Assembly: GCF_041261205.1 (NCBI RefSeq)
Contig: NZ_JBGCCH010000007.1
Coordinates: 124,001 to 188,000, forward strand
DNA length: 64,000 bases
Reading direction: 5' to 3'
Source: Catenulispora sp. MAP5-51
Lineage (GTDB): Bacteria; Actinomycetota; Actinomycetes; Streptomycetales; Catenulisporaceae
In this document: positions 51,670-59,554 of the stretch, one piece after another
Layout: the number at the start of each line of letters is the position of its first letter
Position numbering within the stretch: the first letter of the stretch is position 1
Position numbers and translations under genes: made by a program
Notes under the pieces: model-generated
What the model saw: the letters and a program-made list of their open reading frames with translations, nothing else
What the model was told of the DNA's origin: nothing
The model's database searches: none

Positions 51670-52070
51670 TACCCGCCTCCCTTGCCCGTGCCGCTACACC
51701 CGCGAAACCCTGTCTGTCTTTTGTACCGGACGGGTCCCCACAGCCTTGAAGCCTCCACGGTACGGAACCGGGCCCCCCGGGTCGAGGCGGTCGTCCACAC
51801 ACCCTGTGGATAACCTGTGGAAAACCTGGGGAAAGCTGTGGAGACACGCCGACGTACCTGGGGACAGAGTGTGGAAGCGCCCTGTGAATAATCTGACGTT
51901 CGACTGATCGTGAAGCTCTGACGTGCACGGGAGCGTCGCCGATTCGTCCACCGGCTGTGGAGAAAAATTATCCTGGAAGAATCTTGCTCGGAGCCCCGGG
52001 TTTTTGCTAGGCGCCGGGCCTGAGTGCCGGGCCAGAGTGCCGGGCTTGAGTGCCGGGCCAGAGCCCCGGG
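51670..52070. other. 401-bp region between dnaB and the convergent-oriented 52071 gene
   Basis: No credible gene. It holds the dnaB promoter and leader and the DnaA-box-like cluster listed separately. The right end (52010-52070) has a repeated GTGCCGGGC/GAGTGCCGGGC motif, four imperfect copies of about 15 bp. Confidence 0.6.
51791..51964. promoter_or_regulatory. Cluster of DnaA-box-like 9-mers upstream of dnaB
   Basis: Minus-strand boxes: TTATCCACA (51813-51805, perfect), TTTTCCACA (51824-51816), GTCTCCACA (51845-51837), GCTTCCACA (51878-51870), TTATTCACA (51891-51883), TTCTCCACA (51964-51956). Plus strand: TCGTCCACA (51791-51799). Seven near-consensus sites in 174 bp, with AAAAATTATCC AT-rich DNA adjacent at 51963-51973. 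Confidence 0.6.
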
Positions 52071-53762
52071 CTACGCCCCCTGCGAATCCGACGCGTCGGG
52101 CTGCCCCGTCCCCCCGGCCTGTTCGGTCTGCCCGGTCTGCCCGCTCTTCCCCGCCGGCCCGCTCGTCCCGGTCCGGCCCGTCATCCGGTCCAGCAGATTC
52201 CGCGTCGCGCGCTGGATCCGCGGGTCGGCGAACCCCGGTGTGGACAACCCGTGGTTCCAGTGGAAGGTCCCCGCGTCGAACACCCACGCCCCCGACGGGT
52301 ACTGACACAGCACCGTCTGCGCCGTGTCCGTCACCGGCTGGTTCTTCGGTCCCTCGGCCGTGAACGGCGACGAGGCCAGCACCGTGGCCTTCGGCCCGCC
52401 CTTCACGTGCGGGAACACCTTGTCGGCCTCTCCGGCCACCAGCTGCGGGATCTGGTCCCCGTCCTTGAGCGAGGTCCCGGCCCAGAACCAGTGCCCGGTC
52501 TGGCTCACCACCAGCGGCTGCGGCTCGGGGTCGGTGATGATCGCGGTGTACATCGACCCCAGCGTCTGCTGCTCGGGCTGGTTCAGGTCGCGCCACAGCA
52601 CCGTGGGCGCCACGCCGCCCTTGGCCGCCGGGTCCTCGTGCCGCTTGTAGCAGGTCACCTGCCGGTCCGGGGAGCCGCCGTCGGAGGCGTCAAGGCGGAT
52701 GTTCCAGTAGACGTTGTTCGCGGCCATGAATGCGGCACTGACCCCCCTGGTCAGGGCACCTTGCAGCACAGTGCGCATCTGCGGCGACCAGTATTCGTCG
52801 TGGCCTGAGAAGACCAGCGCCTTGTACTTGCCCGGGTCGATCCGGCCGGCGTGCAGGTCGATGCTGGAGGCGTAGGAGATCGTGTACGGCTGCGCCTCGG
52901 CCCACTGCGCGAAGGCCTGGTCGAGCTCGAACAGCCGGGGCAGCCCGTCCTGGTGGTAGGGCCGGTCGAAGGAGACCCGGGTCGAGCAGATGTCGGCGCC
53001 GCCCTCCTTGCCGTCGGCCAGGTAGGCGTTGTACAGGCTGGACCCGAGCTGCTTGTCGATCGGGTACATGTTGTACGCCTGGTACGTGGTGAACGGCAGC
53101 ACCACCAGCAGGTCGGCCGGCTTGCCGTCCTCGCGGACCACGAACGGCACGCAGCTCCGGTGCTTGTCGTCGGACTCCAGGGTCGCGACGTAGAGGCCGC
53201 CGCGCCAGGTGTTCGGGACGTTGAGCGTGTACGACAGCTTCCACGGCGCCACCACGGTCCGGGTGGGCTCGACGACCTTGAGCGGGGCCTGGGCCGTCCC
53301 GGTGATCCGGGGGCTGGTGAAGATCAGCTCGGACCCCTTGCCGGTGCTGCTGCGCCCGAGCCGGTAGACCTTGACCTTGAAGCCCTGCACCGGGCGCACG
53401 CTGACGTGGAAGTCGATGGACTCCCCGACGTTGATGCTGGTCGCCGAGGCGAAGCCCTTGATCTGGTGGCCCTCGTCGTCGACCGCCTGGAAGCCCTCGG
53501 CGTCCGGCCGCCAGGCGCCGTCGTCGGCCAGCGCCAGGCCCAGGGTCGGGACGGTCTCGCCGGTCTCGTTGTTCGTCTGGCCTTCCAGGCCCTCGTTGAT
53601 GTCGTCCTGGGTGCTCGCGCGGCGCCGGCCGCGTCCGAACGCGGTCGGCTTCGGGGAGCTGTCGCCGCCGTGGTTCTCCAGCATGTACGCACCGCCGGCG
53701 GCGGCGGCCAGGCCCAGGCTGCCGAGGAGCAGCAGCGATTGGCGGCGGGAAGGGGCATGCAT
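52071..53762 (-). CDS. Exported dimethylformamidase-beta-like protein (paralogue of 59555-61120)
   Basis: 563 residues from ATG 53762 (MHAPSRRQSLLLLGSLGLAAAAGG, an RR-containing signal peptide, possibly Tat); a TTG 12 codons upstream is less likely. The core resembles the large-subunit C-terminal domain of N,N-dimethylformamidase (DMF_B): IKGFASATSINVGESIDFHVSV, VYRLGR, VPFVVRED, LVVLPFTTYQAYNMY, FDRPYHQDGLPRLFELDQAFAQWAE, LVFSGHDEYWSPQMR, AFMAANNVYWNIRLD and GHWFWAGTSLKDGD. Likely secreted amidase or carbohydrate-active enzyme; substrate unknown. A Gly/Thr/Gln tail ends it. The second copy in the window lacks a signal peptide. Confidence 0.85.
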   Translation of the reverse strand: MHAPSRRQSLLLLGSLGLAAAAGGAYMLENHGGDSSPKPTAFGRGRRRASTQDDINEGLEGQTNNETGETVPTLGLALADDGAWRPDAEGFQAVDDEGHQIKGFASATSINVGESIDFHVSVRPVQGFKVKVYRLGRSSTGKGSELIFTSPRITGTAQAPLKVVEPTRTVVAPWKLSYTLNVPNTWRGGLYVATLESDDKHRSCVPFVVREDGKPADLLVVLPFTTYQAYNMYPIDKQLGSSLYNAYLADGKEGGADICSTRVSFDRPYHQDGLPRLFELDQAFAQWAEAQPYTISYASSIDLHAGRIDPGKYKALVFSGHDEYWSPQMRTVLQGALTRGVSAAFMAANNVYWNIRLDASDGGSPDRQVTCYKRHEDPAAKGGVAPTVLWRDLNQPEQQTLGSMYTAIITDPEPQPLVVSQTGHWFWAGTSLKDGDQIPQLVAGEADKVFPHVKGGPKATVLASSPFTAEGPKNQPVTDTAQTVLCQYPSGAWVFDAGTFHWNHGLSTPGFADPRIQRATRNLLDRMTGRTGTSGPAGKSGQTGQTEQAGGTGQPDASDSQGA

Positions 53763-53812
53763 GAGCGAAGTCAACCAGGTGTTTGCGTCTCTAAGCAAAC
53801 GTCAGGTACGAC

Positions 53813-53851
53813 AAACCGCCCCGCCGCGTTTGAGCTGCGGCGGGGCGGTTT
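53813..53851 (-). terminator. 15-bp perfect hairpin terminator after rplI
   Basis: AAACCGCCCCGCCGC pairs with GCGGCGGGGCGGTTT around a 9-nt loop; on the minus strand it ends in TTTGTCG. It lies 70 bp past the rplI stop and closes the rpsF-ssb-rpsR-rplI operon. Confidence 0.85.
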
Positions 53852-53920
53852 GCCAAAGCGGTTCCGTTGAGCCTTCGGCGGGCGTTCCGGAAGAGTTCCG
53901 CAACGCCCTCCGGAAGGTTC

Positions 53921-54376
53921 TCAGGCGGCGACGACGGTGATCTCCACCTTCGCCTGCACCTCGGGGTGCAGCCGGACCGAGACGGTGTGCGAGCCGACGG
54001 TCTTGATCGGGTTCCCGATCTCGATCCGGCGCTTGTCCACGTCCGGGCCGCCGGCGCGCTTGACCGCGTCGGCCACGTCGGCGACGGTCACGCCGCCGAA
54101 CAGCCGGCCGGACTCGCCGGCGCGGGTGGCCAGACGGACCCGCAGACCCTCGAGCTCGCCCTTGAGCTCGGTGGCGTGGGCCAGGTCGCGGACCGTGCGG
54201 ACCTTGCGAGCCTTGCGGATCAGCTCGATCTGCTTCTCGCCGCCACGGGTCCACGCGATCGCGTAGCCGCGCGGGACGAGGTAGTTGCGGGCGTAGCCGC
54301 CCTTGACCTCGACGACGTCGCCGGGCTCGCCGAGACCGCCGACCTCGTGGGTGAGGATGAGCTTCGTGGTAGCCAT
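53921..54376 (-). CDS. rplI: 50S ribosomal protein L9
   Basis: 151 residues. [40 protein letters not shown] is the N-terminal 23S rRNA-binding domain ([10 protein letters not shown]), followed by the long connecting helix and the C-terminal domain ending [21 protein letters not shown]9 maintains reading frame between ribosomes. Follows rpsR by 18 bp. Standard length. Confidence 0.98.
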   Translation of the reverse strand: MATTKLILTHEVGGLGEPGDVVEVKGGYARNYLVPRGYAIAWTRGGEKQIELIRKARKVRTVRDLAHATELKGELEGLRVRLATRAGESGRLFGGVTVADVADAVKRAGGPDVDKRRIEIGNPIKTVGSHTVSVRLHPEVQAKVEITVVAA

Positions 54377-54394
54377 TTCTCTTCCTCCCCCTTC

Positions 54395-54631
54395 CTAGCG
54401 GGTGGTGCTGGTGTAGGGCAGCAGCGCCATCTCGCGGCTGTTCTTCACGGCCACGGCGACGTCACGCTGGTGCTGGGTGCAGTTGCCGGTCACGCGACGC
54501 GCACGGATCTTCCCGCGGTCCGAGATGAACTTCCGGAGCAGCGTGGTGTCCTTGTAGTCGACGTACGCGACCTTGTCCTTGCAGAATCCGCAAACCTTCT
54601 TCTTGGGCTTGCGGAGAGGTGCCTTAGGCAT
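54395..54631 (-). CDS. rpsR: 30S ribosomal protein S18 (zinc-ribbon C+ form)
   Basis: 78 residues. [73 protein letters not shown]. CxxC at the N-terminus plus Cys51 fit the metal-binding C+ paralogue; actinobacteria often also carry a zinc-independent copy under Zur control elsewhere. S18 pairs with S6 in the 30S platform. Located 86 bp after ssb. Confidence 0.98.
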   Translation of the reverse strand: MPKAPLRKPKKKVCGFCKDKVAYVDYKDTTLLRKFISDRGKIRARRVTGNCTQHQRDVAVAVKNSREMALLPYTSTTR

Positions 54632-54717
54632 TGGATCTCTCCTGGTTACTTCTTCACTACGAGTTCAAGGGTCCGTTTGAGGGACCGGGCGCCAGGCGCC
54701 CAGATTCACAAGGAGGC

Positions 54718-55386
54718 CTAGAAGGGGGGCTCGTCGTTGCCGTAGCCGCCCCAGCCGCCGTCGCCGCCGCCGCCGGAAGCCCAGGGGTCGTTGCCGCCGC
54801 CCTGGTTCCCGCCGCCGCCACCGCTGCCGCCGGAGTTGCCGCCGCCGGAGTTGCCACCCCAGCCGCCGCCACCGCCACCGCCGGAGTTGCCGCCGCCGGA
54901 ATTGCCGCCGCCGCCGGAGTTACCGCTCCAGCCGCCGCCGCCTCCGCCACCGGAGTTGCCGCCGCCGCCGGAGTTGCCACCCCAGCCGCCGCCGCCTCCG
55001 CCACCGCCCTGGCCGCCGGGCCGGTTGGCCTTGGTGACCTTCGCCGTCGCGTACTTCAGCGACGGGCCGATCTCCTCGACGTCCAGTTCGACGACCGTGC
55101 GCTTCTCGCCTTCCTTGGTCTCGTACGACCGCTGGCGCAGCCGTCCGGAGACGATCACCCGCATACCGCGGGTCAGCGATTCGGCGACGTTCTCGGCCGC
55201 CTGGCGCCAGATCGAGCAGCGCAGGAACAGCGCGTCGCCGTCCTTCCACTCGTTGGTCTGGCGGTCCAGGGTGCGCGGCGTGGACGCGACGGTGAAGTTC
55301 GCGACCGCCGCACCCGAGGGGGTGAAGCGCAGTTCCGGGTCGTCGGTCAGGTTGCCGACGACGGTGATGACGGTCTCGCCTGCCAT
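54718..55386 (-). CDS. ssb: Single-stranded DNA-binding protein
   Basis: 222 residues. OB fold ~1-110 ([98 protein letters not shown]), then a long Gly/Asn/Ser/Trp linker of NSGGGG-type repeats and the protein-interaction tip GNDEPPF. The tip binds replication and repair proteins. The linker is longer and more repetitive than in typical Ssb. It is encoded by a repetitive stretch (54760-55010) prone to length change. Confidence 0.97.
   Translation of the reverse strand: MAGETVITVVGNLTDDPELRFTPSGAAVANFTVASTPRTLDRQTNEWKDGDALFLRCSIWRQAAENVAESLTRGMRVIVSGRLRQRSYETKEGEKRTVVELDVEEIGPSLKYATAKVTKANRPGGQGGGGGGGGWGGNSGGGGNSGGGGGGGWSGNSGGGGNSGGGNSGGGGGGGWGGNSGGGNSGGSGGGGGNQGGGNDPWASGGGGDGGWGGYGNDEPPF
54760..55010. 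repeat. Repetitive Gly-rich linker coding sequence in ssb
   Basis: About eight imperfect units encoding [12 protein letters not shown] and [15 protein letters not shown] segments, spelled mostly with GGC/GGT codons. In-frame expansion or contraction is likely over evolution. Confidence 0.8.
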
Positions 55387-55416
55387 GTCAGGTCCTCAAA
55401 CGTGAGAGCGGGTGTC

Positions 55417-55722
55417 TTACCGCTGGTCGGGACGGATGACCTTGGTGCGGACGACGGTCTCGGACAGGTTCGCCTGACGGTCGAACTCCTTGACGGCGTC
55501 CGGCGTGGCCTGCACGTCGACGACGGCGTAGATGCCCTCGCTGACCTTCTTGCCGCTCTTGGTCTTGATCTCGTAGGCGAGCCGACGGCGGCCCCAGATG
55601 TCGTTCTTCTCGATGCTGCCGCCCAGATCGCGGATCACCTTGAGGAATCCCTCGAGGGCCGGGGCGATCGAACGCTCATCGAGGTCCGGGTCCAGGATGA
55701 CCATGACTTCGTACTGACGCAT
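55417..55722 (-). CDS. rpsF: 30S ribosomal protein S6
   Basis: 101 residues. Start ATG 55722 with the strong AGGAGG site 8 nt upstream; a long in-frame extension is rejected. [72 protein letters not shown] is canonical S6. First gene of rpsF-ssb-rpsR-rplI; ssb follows after 30 bp. In its leader (55753-55771) lies a GCCACGG/CCGTGGC hairpin with an AGAGA loop, in the place where S6:S18 autoregulatory motifs occur in many bacteria; the match to that motif is not clear. Confidence 0.97.
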   Translation of the reverse strand: MRQYEVMVILDPDLDERSIAPALEGFLKVIRDLGGSIEKNDIWGRRRLAYEIKTKSGKKVSEGIYAVVDVQATPDAVKEFDRQANLSETVVRTKVIRPDQR

Positions 55723-55752
55723 ATGCGTAACCCACCTCCTTTGGACTATGCG

Positions 55753-55771
55753 GCCACGGTCTCTCCGTGGC
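55753..55771 (-). promoter_or_regulatory. Leader hairpin upstream of rpsF
   Basis: 7-bp perfect stem GCCACGG/CCGTGGC, loop TCTCT on the plus strand, 31 nt before the rpsF ATG. It may take part in S6:S18 feedback; inference from position only. Confidence 0.35.
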
Positions 55772-55977
55772 AGGAGGGTTTTGCGCGTCTCCCCGGGGGT
55801 CGGCACTTTCGCGACTCGCCTGGCGGCGACGCTACTCCGGCGCTCTGACACTCGGGGAACGGTCAAGGTTACCCCGGCGAGCCGTCCGGATTGAAATCCG
55901 TGTCGGTTCATCCCATCCTGGGTAATGGTCCGAATACGTTTGTGATCCGCTGTGCGCAAGTGAGCGAGGTGACAGGC

Positions 55978-56343
55978 ATGACGCAGACGACCCCCAGCGC
56001 GGGGGCCGGCGACTACGGCCCCGAGGTGGCCGGCCGGCCAGGATCGACCGCCGCGGACTACGCGGCGGACCCCAAGGAACGTCCCGGCTTCCACATCGGC
56101 AGCCACTCGACCGAAATGGCCCTGACCGCGACCGCCCTGGTACTCGCGGTGATCGGCGCCGCTCTGATCGGCTGGACCGGCGGGCACATCCTGGGCAGCT
56201 GGATCTCCCTGGCGGGGATCGTGGTCGGTTTGTACGCGCAGCTGACGTCCGACACCACCTACGAACGGATGGTGAACGTCTGTGCGATCGGGATCGCCGC
56301 GGTGGCGTTCGCCTTCAACCTGCACCACGGTGGCCTCTGGTAG
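55978..56343 (+). CDS. Small membrane protein with three TM helices
   Basis: 121 residues from ATG 55978 (GAGGTG 6 nt upstream). Residues 1-35 are polar; then [38 protein letters not shown] and [21 protein letters not shown] give three helices. No family recognised; small proteins of this size beside the ribosomal operon are common in actinobacteria. Divergent from rpsF. Confidence 0.7.
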   Translation: MTQTTPSAGAGDYGPEVAGRPGSTAADYAADPKERPGFHIGSHSTEMALTATALVLAVIGAALIGWTGGHILGSWISLAGIVVGLYAQLTSDTTYERMVNVCAIGIAAVAFAFNLHHGGLW

Positions 56344-56398
56344 CCCTGCCGCACCGTCCTGAGCGGAGCTGTCGGCGCGAGCGGTTAGCGTGGAGGCC

Positions 56399-57187
56399 AT
56401 GGCTATGCGTATCGGCTCCCACGTAGGCAACGAAGACCCGATCGCGGAGGCGGTGGCCCGCGGGGCCGACGCCGTCCAGATCTTCCTGGGCGATCCGCAG
56501 AGCTGGAAGGCGCCGACCGTGGCCTACCCCGGCGGCGCCTCGGCGCTGCGGGCCGCCGCCGAGAAGGCAGATCTGGCCGTCTACGTGCACGCCGCGTACA
56601 TCATCAACGTCGCGCACACCAACAACCGCATCCGCATCCCCAGTCGCAAGCTCCTCCAGCAGACCGTCGCGCTGGCCGCCGAGGCCGGCGCCCGCGGCGT
56701 GGTGGTGCACGGCGGCCACCTGACCGCCGCCGACGCGCCCGAGACCGGCTTCGAGAACTGGCGCAAGGCCGTGGACCAGCTGGAGCAGCACTGCCCGGTG
56801 TTCATCGAGAACACCGCCGGCGGCGAGCACGCCATGGCCCGCCGCCTGGAGTCGATCGCCAGGCTGTGGGACGCCGTCGGGCACAGCGGCGTCGGCCTGT
56901 GCCTGGACACCTGCCACGCCTTCGCCGGCGGCATCCCGCTGGAGAGCGCGGTCGCCGACATCAAGGCCGTCACCGGCCGCGTGGACCTGGTCCACGCCAA
57001 CGACTCCCAGGGCGGCTTCGACTCCGGCATCGACCGCCATGCCAACTTCGGCACCGGTGAGATCGCCCCGGCGGACCTGATCGCGCAGGTGATCGCCGAG
57101 GCCGGGTGCCCGGCGATCTGCGAGACCCCCGGCGGTCCCGAGGCGCAGGCGGCGGACATCAAGTGGCTGCGGGAGCGCGTCGCATAA
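56399..57187 (+). CDS. nfo: Deoxyribonuclease IV (endonuclease IV)
   Basis: 262 residues. Start ATG 56399; TAGCGT (56386-56391) ends 7 nt before it, so leaderless; an upstream GTG lies at the promoter. Xylose-isomerase-like TIM barrel with the three-zinc AP endonuclease signatures: [68 protein letters not shown]. It cuts 5' to abasic sites in base-excision repair. The femX-like gene begins 10 bp later with its own -10 over the stop codon. Confidence 0.94.
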   Translation: MAMRIGSHVGNEDPIAEAVARGADAVQIFLGDPQSWKAPTVAYPGGASALRAAAEKADLAVYVHAAYIINVAHTNNRIRIPSRKLLQQTVALAAEAGARGVVVHGGHLTAADAPETGFENWRKAVDQLEQHCPVFIENTAGGEHAMARRLESIARLWDAVGHSGVGLCLDTCHAFAGGIPLESAVADIKAVTGRVDLVHANDSQGGFDSGIDRHANFGTGEIAPADLIAQVIAEAGCPAICETPGGPEAQAADIKWLRERVA

Positions 57188-57196
57188 GGTTGGCGC

Positions 57197-58390
57197 ATGG
57201 TCTTGAGGGTGCGGACGCTGAGCCGCGAGGAACATGTGGCGTTCATCGAGGAGCGCACGGGGCAAACGGGAGCAAATACCGCGACCCAGTCTGTCAGCTT
57301 CCTGCAGTGTCCTTCCTGGGGCGATCTCAAGACCGACTGGCGTCCCGAGTCCGTCGGCTGGGTCGACGAGGCCACCGGCAAGGTCGTCGGCGCGGCCCTG
57401 GTCCTGTACCGGGACGTGCCGATCCCCAAGCGCGACAAGCTCCCCTTCCTGCGGCGCTCCCTGGCCTATCTGCCCGAGGGCCCGATCCTGGACCTCTCCT
57501 CCGCGGACGCCGGCCAGGCGCTGAAGCTGCTGCTGGCGCACCTGCGCAAGCGCCGCGCCTTCACGGTGAAGATGGGCCCGCAGATGGTGTCCCGCCGCTG
57601 GACCTCCGAGACGCTGAAGAAGGCGATCGCCGAGACCGAGGGCGGCGTCCGCCTGAAGGACATCAAGCCGGACTTCGAAGACCCCGGCGCCCTGCGCGTC
57701 ATCGACAAGCTGCGCGCCACCGGCTGGTCCCGCAAGGAGTCCGAGGGCGCCGGCTTCGGCGACTTCCAGCCCCGCTACGTCTTCCAGCTCCCCCTGGTCG
57801 ACGACGCCGGCAAGCCCCGCACCCTGGAGGACATCCAGAAGGGCTTCAACCAGCTGTGGCGCCGCAACATCAAGAAGGCGGACAAGAACGGCGTCGAGGT
57901 CACCCTCGGCGGCTACGAGGACCTCGCGGAGTTCCACAAGATCTACCAGATCACCGCGGTCCGCGACCACTTCACCCCGCGCCCCCTGGCCTACTTCCAG
58001 CGCATGTGGAAGGCGATGGAGGCGGAGAACCCCAACCGCCTGCGCCTGTACCTGGCCCGCCACGAGGGCGAGCTGCTGGCCGCCACGACGCTGGTCACCG
58101 TCGGGGACCACGCCTGGTACTCCTACGGCGCCTCCGACAACCACAAGCGCGAGCTGCGGCCCTCCAACGCCATCCAGTGGCGGATGCTCAGCGACTCGCA
58201 CGCGGCCGGCTGCAAGGTCTACGACCTGCGCGGGATCAGTGACACCCTGGACCCGGAGGACCACCTGTTCGGCCTCATCCAGTTCAAGCTGGGCACCGGC
58301 GGCGAGGCGGTGGAGTACCTCGGGGAGTGGGACTACGCCCTGAACCCGTTGCTGCACCGTGCCTTCGAGATGTACATGGCCCGCCGCTAA
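57197..58390 (+). CDS. FemX-like lipid II:glycine glycyltransferase
   Basis: 397 residues. TAAGGT (57185-57190) ends 6 nt before ATG and includes the previous stop codon. FemABX peptidyltransferase with two GNAT-like domains: SFLQCPSWGDLKTDWRPESVGWVDEATGKVVGAALVLYRDVPIPK (domain 1) and GFNQLWRRNIKKADKNGVEVTLGGYEDLAEFHKIYQITAVRDHF, then WYSYGASDNHKRELRPSNAIQWRMLSDSHAAGCKVYDLRGISD (domain 2). It adds the first amino acid of the peptidoglycan cross-bridge to lipid II from aminoacyl-tRNA. The conserved neighbourhood (rpsF operon) matches Streptomyces. Confidence 0.93.
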   Translation: MVLRVRTLSREEHVAFIEERTGQTGANTATQSVSFLQCPSWGDLKTDWRPESVGWVDEATGKVVGAALVLYRDVPIPKRDKLPFLRRSLAYLPEGPILDLSSADAGQALKLLLAHLRKRRAFTVKMGPQMVSRRWTSETLKKAIAETEGGVRLKDIKPDFEDPGALRVIDKLRATGWSRKESEGAGFGDFQPRYVFQLPLVDDAGKPRTLEDIQKGFNQLWRRNIKKADKNGVEVTLGGYEDLAEFHKIYQITAVRDHFTPRPLAYFQRMWKAMEAENPNRLRLYLARHEGELLAATTLVTVGDHAWYSYGASDNHKRELRPSNAIQWRMLSDSHAAGCKVYDLRGISDTLDPEDHLFGLIQFKLGTGGEAVEYLGEWDYALNPLLHRAFEMYMARR

Positions 58391-58398
58391 GGGTTCGC

Positions 58399-58418
58399 CT
58401 CACTGGGTACCCACTGAG
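58399..58418 (+). promoter_or_regulatory. Interrupted hairpin in the leader of the racemase-like gene
   Basis: CTCA-C-TGGG-TA-CCCA-C-TGAG: two 4-bp stems with a C-C mismatch, just after the FemX stop, followed by a T-rich stretch (58425-58455). Could be a weak terminator or an attenuator. Confidence 0.4.
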
Positions 58419-58467
58419 TCGCTTCGCTGTTGTTTGTCTGCTGTTCCTTGTCTAAGGAGTCGGAACC

Positions 58468-59526
58468 TTGTCGCTGACGCTGCACGTCGACACGGAGCGC
58501 TGGCGCGCCCACCAGGACGAGGTCCTGGCCCGCCACCCCGACTTGGTGCCGGTGGCCAAGGGCGTCAACGGCTACGGCATCGGCATCCCCCACCTCATGG
58601 AGGCGGCCTCCAAGCTCGCCGCCGGGGGCGTGGAGACAACGGCAGTGGGCACGGCCGCCGAAGCCGAACAGGCCAAGGACCACTACTCGGGGGGGCTCCT
58701 GGTCCTGACGCCCTACCTGATGGGTGAGGACGTCCGCGACCTCCCGGACCGCGTCATCCGCACCGTGGCGTCGGTGGAGGCGGTGGAGGCCCTCCTCGGC
58801 CGGCGCGTGGTCGTCGACCTGATGACCTCGATGCGCCGCTTCGGCCTGCAGAAGCAGGACATCGCCCGGCTCCGCACCGTCCTGGAATCCGACCAGGCGC
58901 GCCTCGAGGGCTTCTCGGTCCACATGCCTTTGGACCGGGTCTCCGGCGACTACGTCCGCGAAGTCAGCGACTGGGTGGACGCGTTGGTCGGCGCCGGCAT
59001 CCCGGTGCGGACGCTGTTCGTCAGCCACCTGTCCCCCGACGAGATCAGCACCCTGGCCAAGCGGCACCAGGGGACGACGGTGCGGCCGCGCATCGGGACG
59101 GAACTGTGGCTCGGCAACCGCAAGGTGCTGCAGACGCGCGGGACCGTGCACAGCGTGCAGAAGGTGAGCAAGGGCGACCGCTTCGGCTACCGGCAGCACA
59201 AGGTGCGCGGCGACGGTTACCTGCTCGTGGTCTCCGGCGGCACCGCGCACGGCGTCGGCCTGGAGAACCCGAAGAACTTCGGCCGCGGCCTGGGAGGCCT
59301 GGCACCGCGCGCGAAGTTCGTGGTGCGCGCGGGGCTGGCTCTGGTGAACCGGACGATGTCGCCGTTCTCCTGGCAGGGCAAGACGCTGTGGTTCGCGGAG
59401 CCGCCGCACATGCAGGTGTCGGTGCTGTTCGTGCCCGCCGGCGTGTCGCCGCCGAAGGTGGGGGAGGAGCTGCCGGTCGAGGTGAGTCCGGTGATGACGC
59501 ACGTCGACCGGGTCGTCTTCGACTGA
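58468..59526 (+). CDS. Alanine racemase-like PLP enzyme
   Basis: 352 residues from TTG 58468 with AAGGAG 8 nt upstream. Fold type III PLP barrel: PDLVPVAKGVNGYGIGIPHL carries the Lys and Tyr of the alanine racemase K-x-x-x-Y-G motif, then VDLMTSMRRFGLQ and HMPLDRVSGDYV. The C-terminal beta domain has the second-Tyr region displaced, so strict alanine racemase activity is uncertain; it could be a broader amino acid racemase. Adjacent to FemX, it may supply D- or L-amino acids for cell-wall precursor editing. Confidence 0.88.
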   Translation: MSLTLHVDTERWRAHQDEVLARHPDLVPVAKGVNGYGIGIPHLMEAASKLAAGGVETTAVGTAAEAEQAKDHYSGGLLVLTPYLMGEDVRDLPDRVIRTVASVEAVEALLGRRVVVDLMTSMRRFGLQKQDIARLRTVLESDQARLEGFSVHMPLDRVSGDYVREVSDWVDALVGAGIPVRTLFVSHLSPDEISTLAKRHQGTTVRPRIGTELWLGNRKVLQTRGTVHSVQKVSKGDRFGYRQHKVRGDGYLLVVSGGTAHGVGLENPKNFGRGLGGLAPRAKFVVRAGLALVNRTMSPFSWQGKTLWFAEPPHMQVSVLFVPAGVSPPKVGEELPVEVSPVMTHVDRVVFD

Positions 59527-59554
59527 GGCGTCAGCTAGGGCATCAGCCTAGGCG

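Noticed and set aside
51791-51964. Chromosomal origin oriC
   Set aside because: The box cluster lies upstream of dnaB, without dnaA or dnaN and with too few boxes; treated as a DnaA-responsive region.
54631-55848. Rightward 405-codon frame over ssb and rpsF
   Set aside because: A shadow of the Gly-rich repeat (Pro/Ala-rich in this frame) opposite well-known genes.
55723-55870. Known S6:S18 ribosomal-protein leader motif
   Set aside because: A hairpin exists but the expected bulged CCG arrangement could not be identified.
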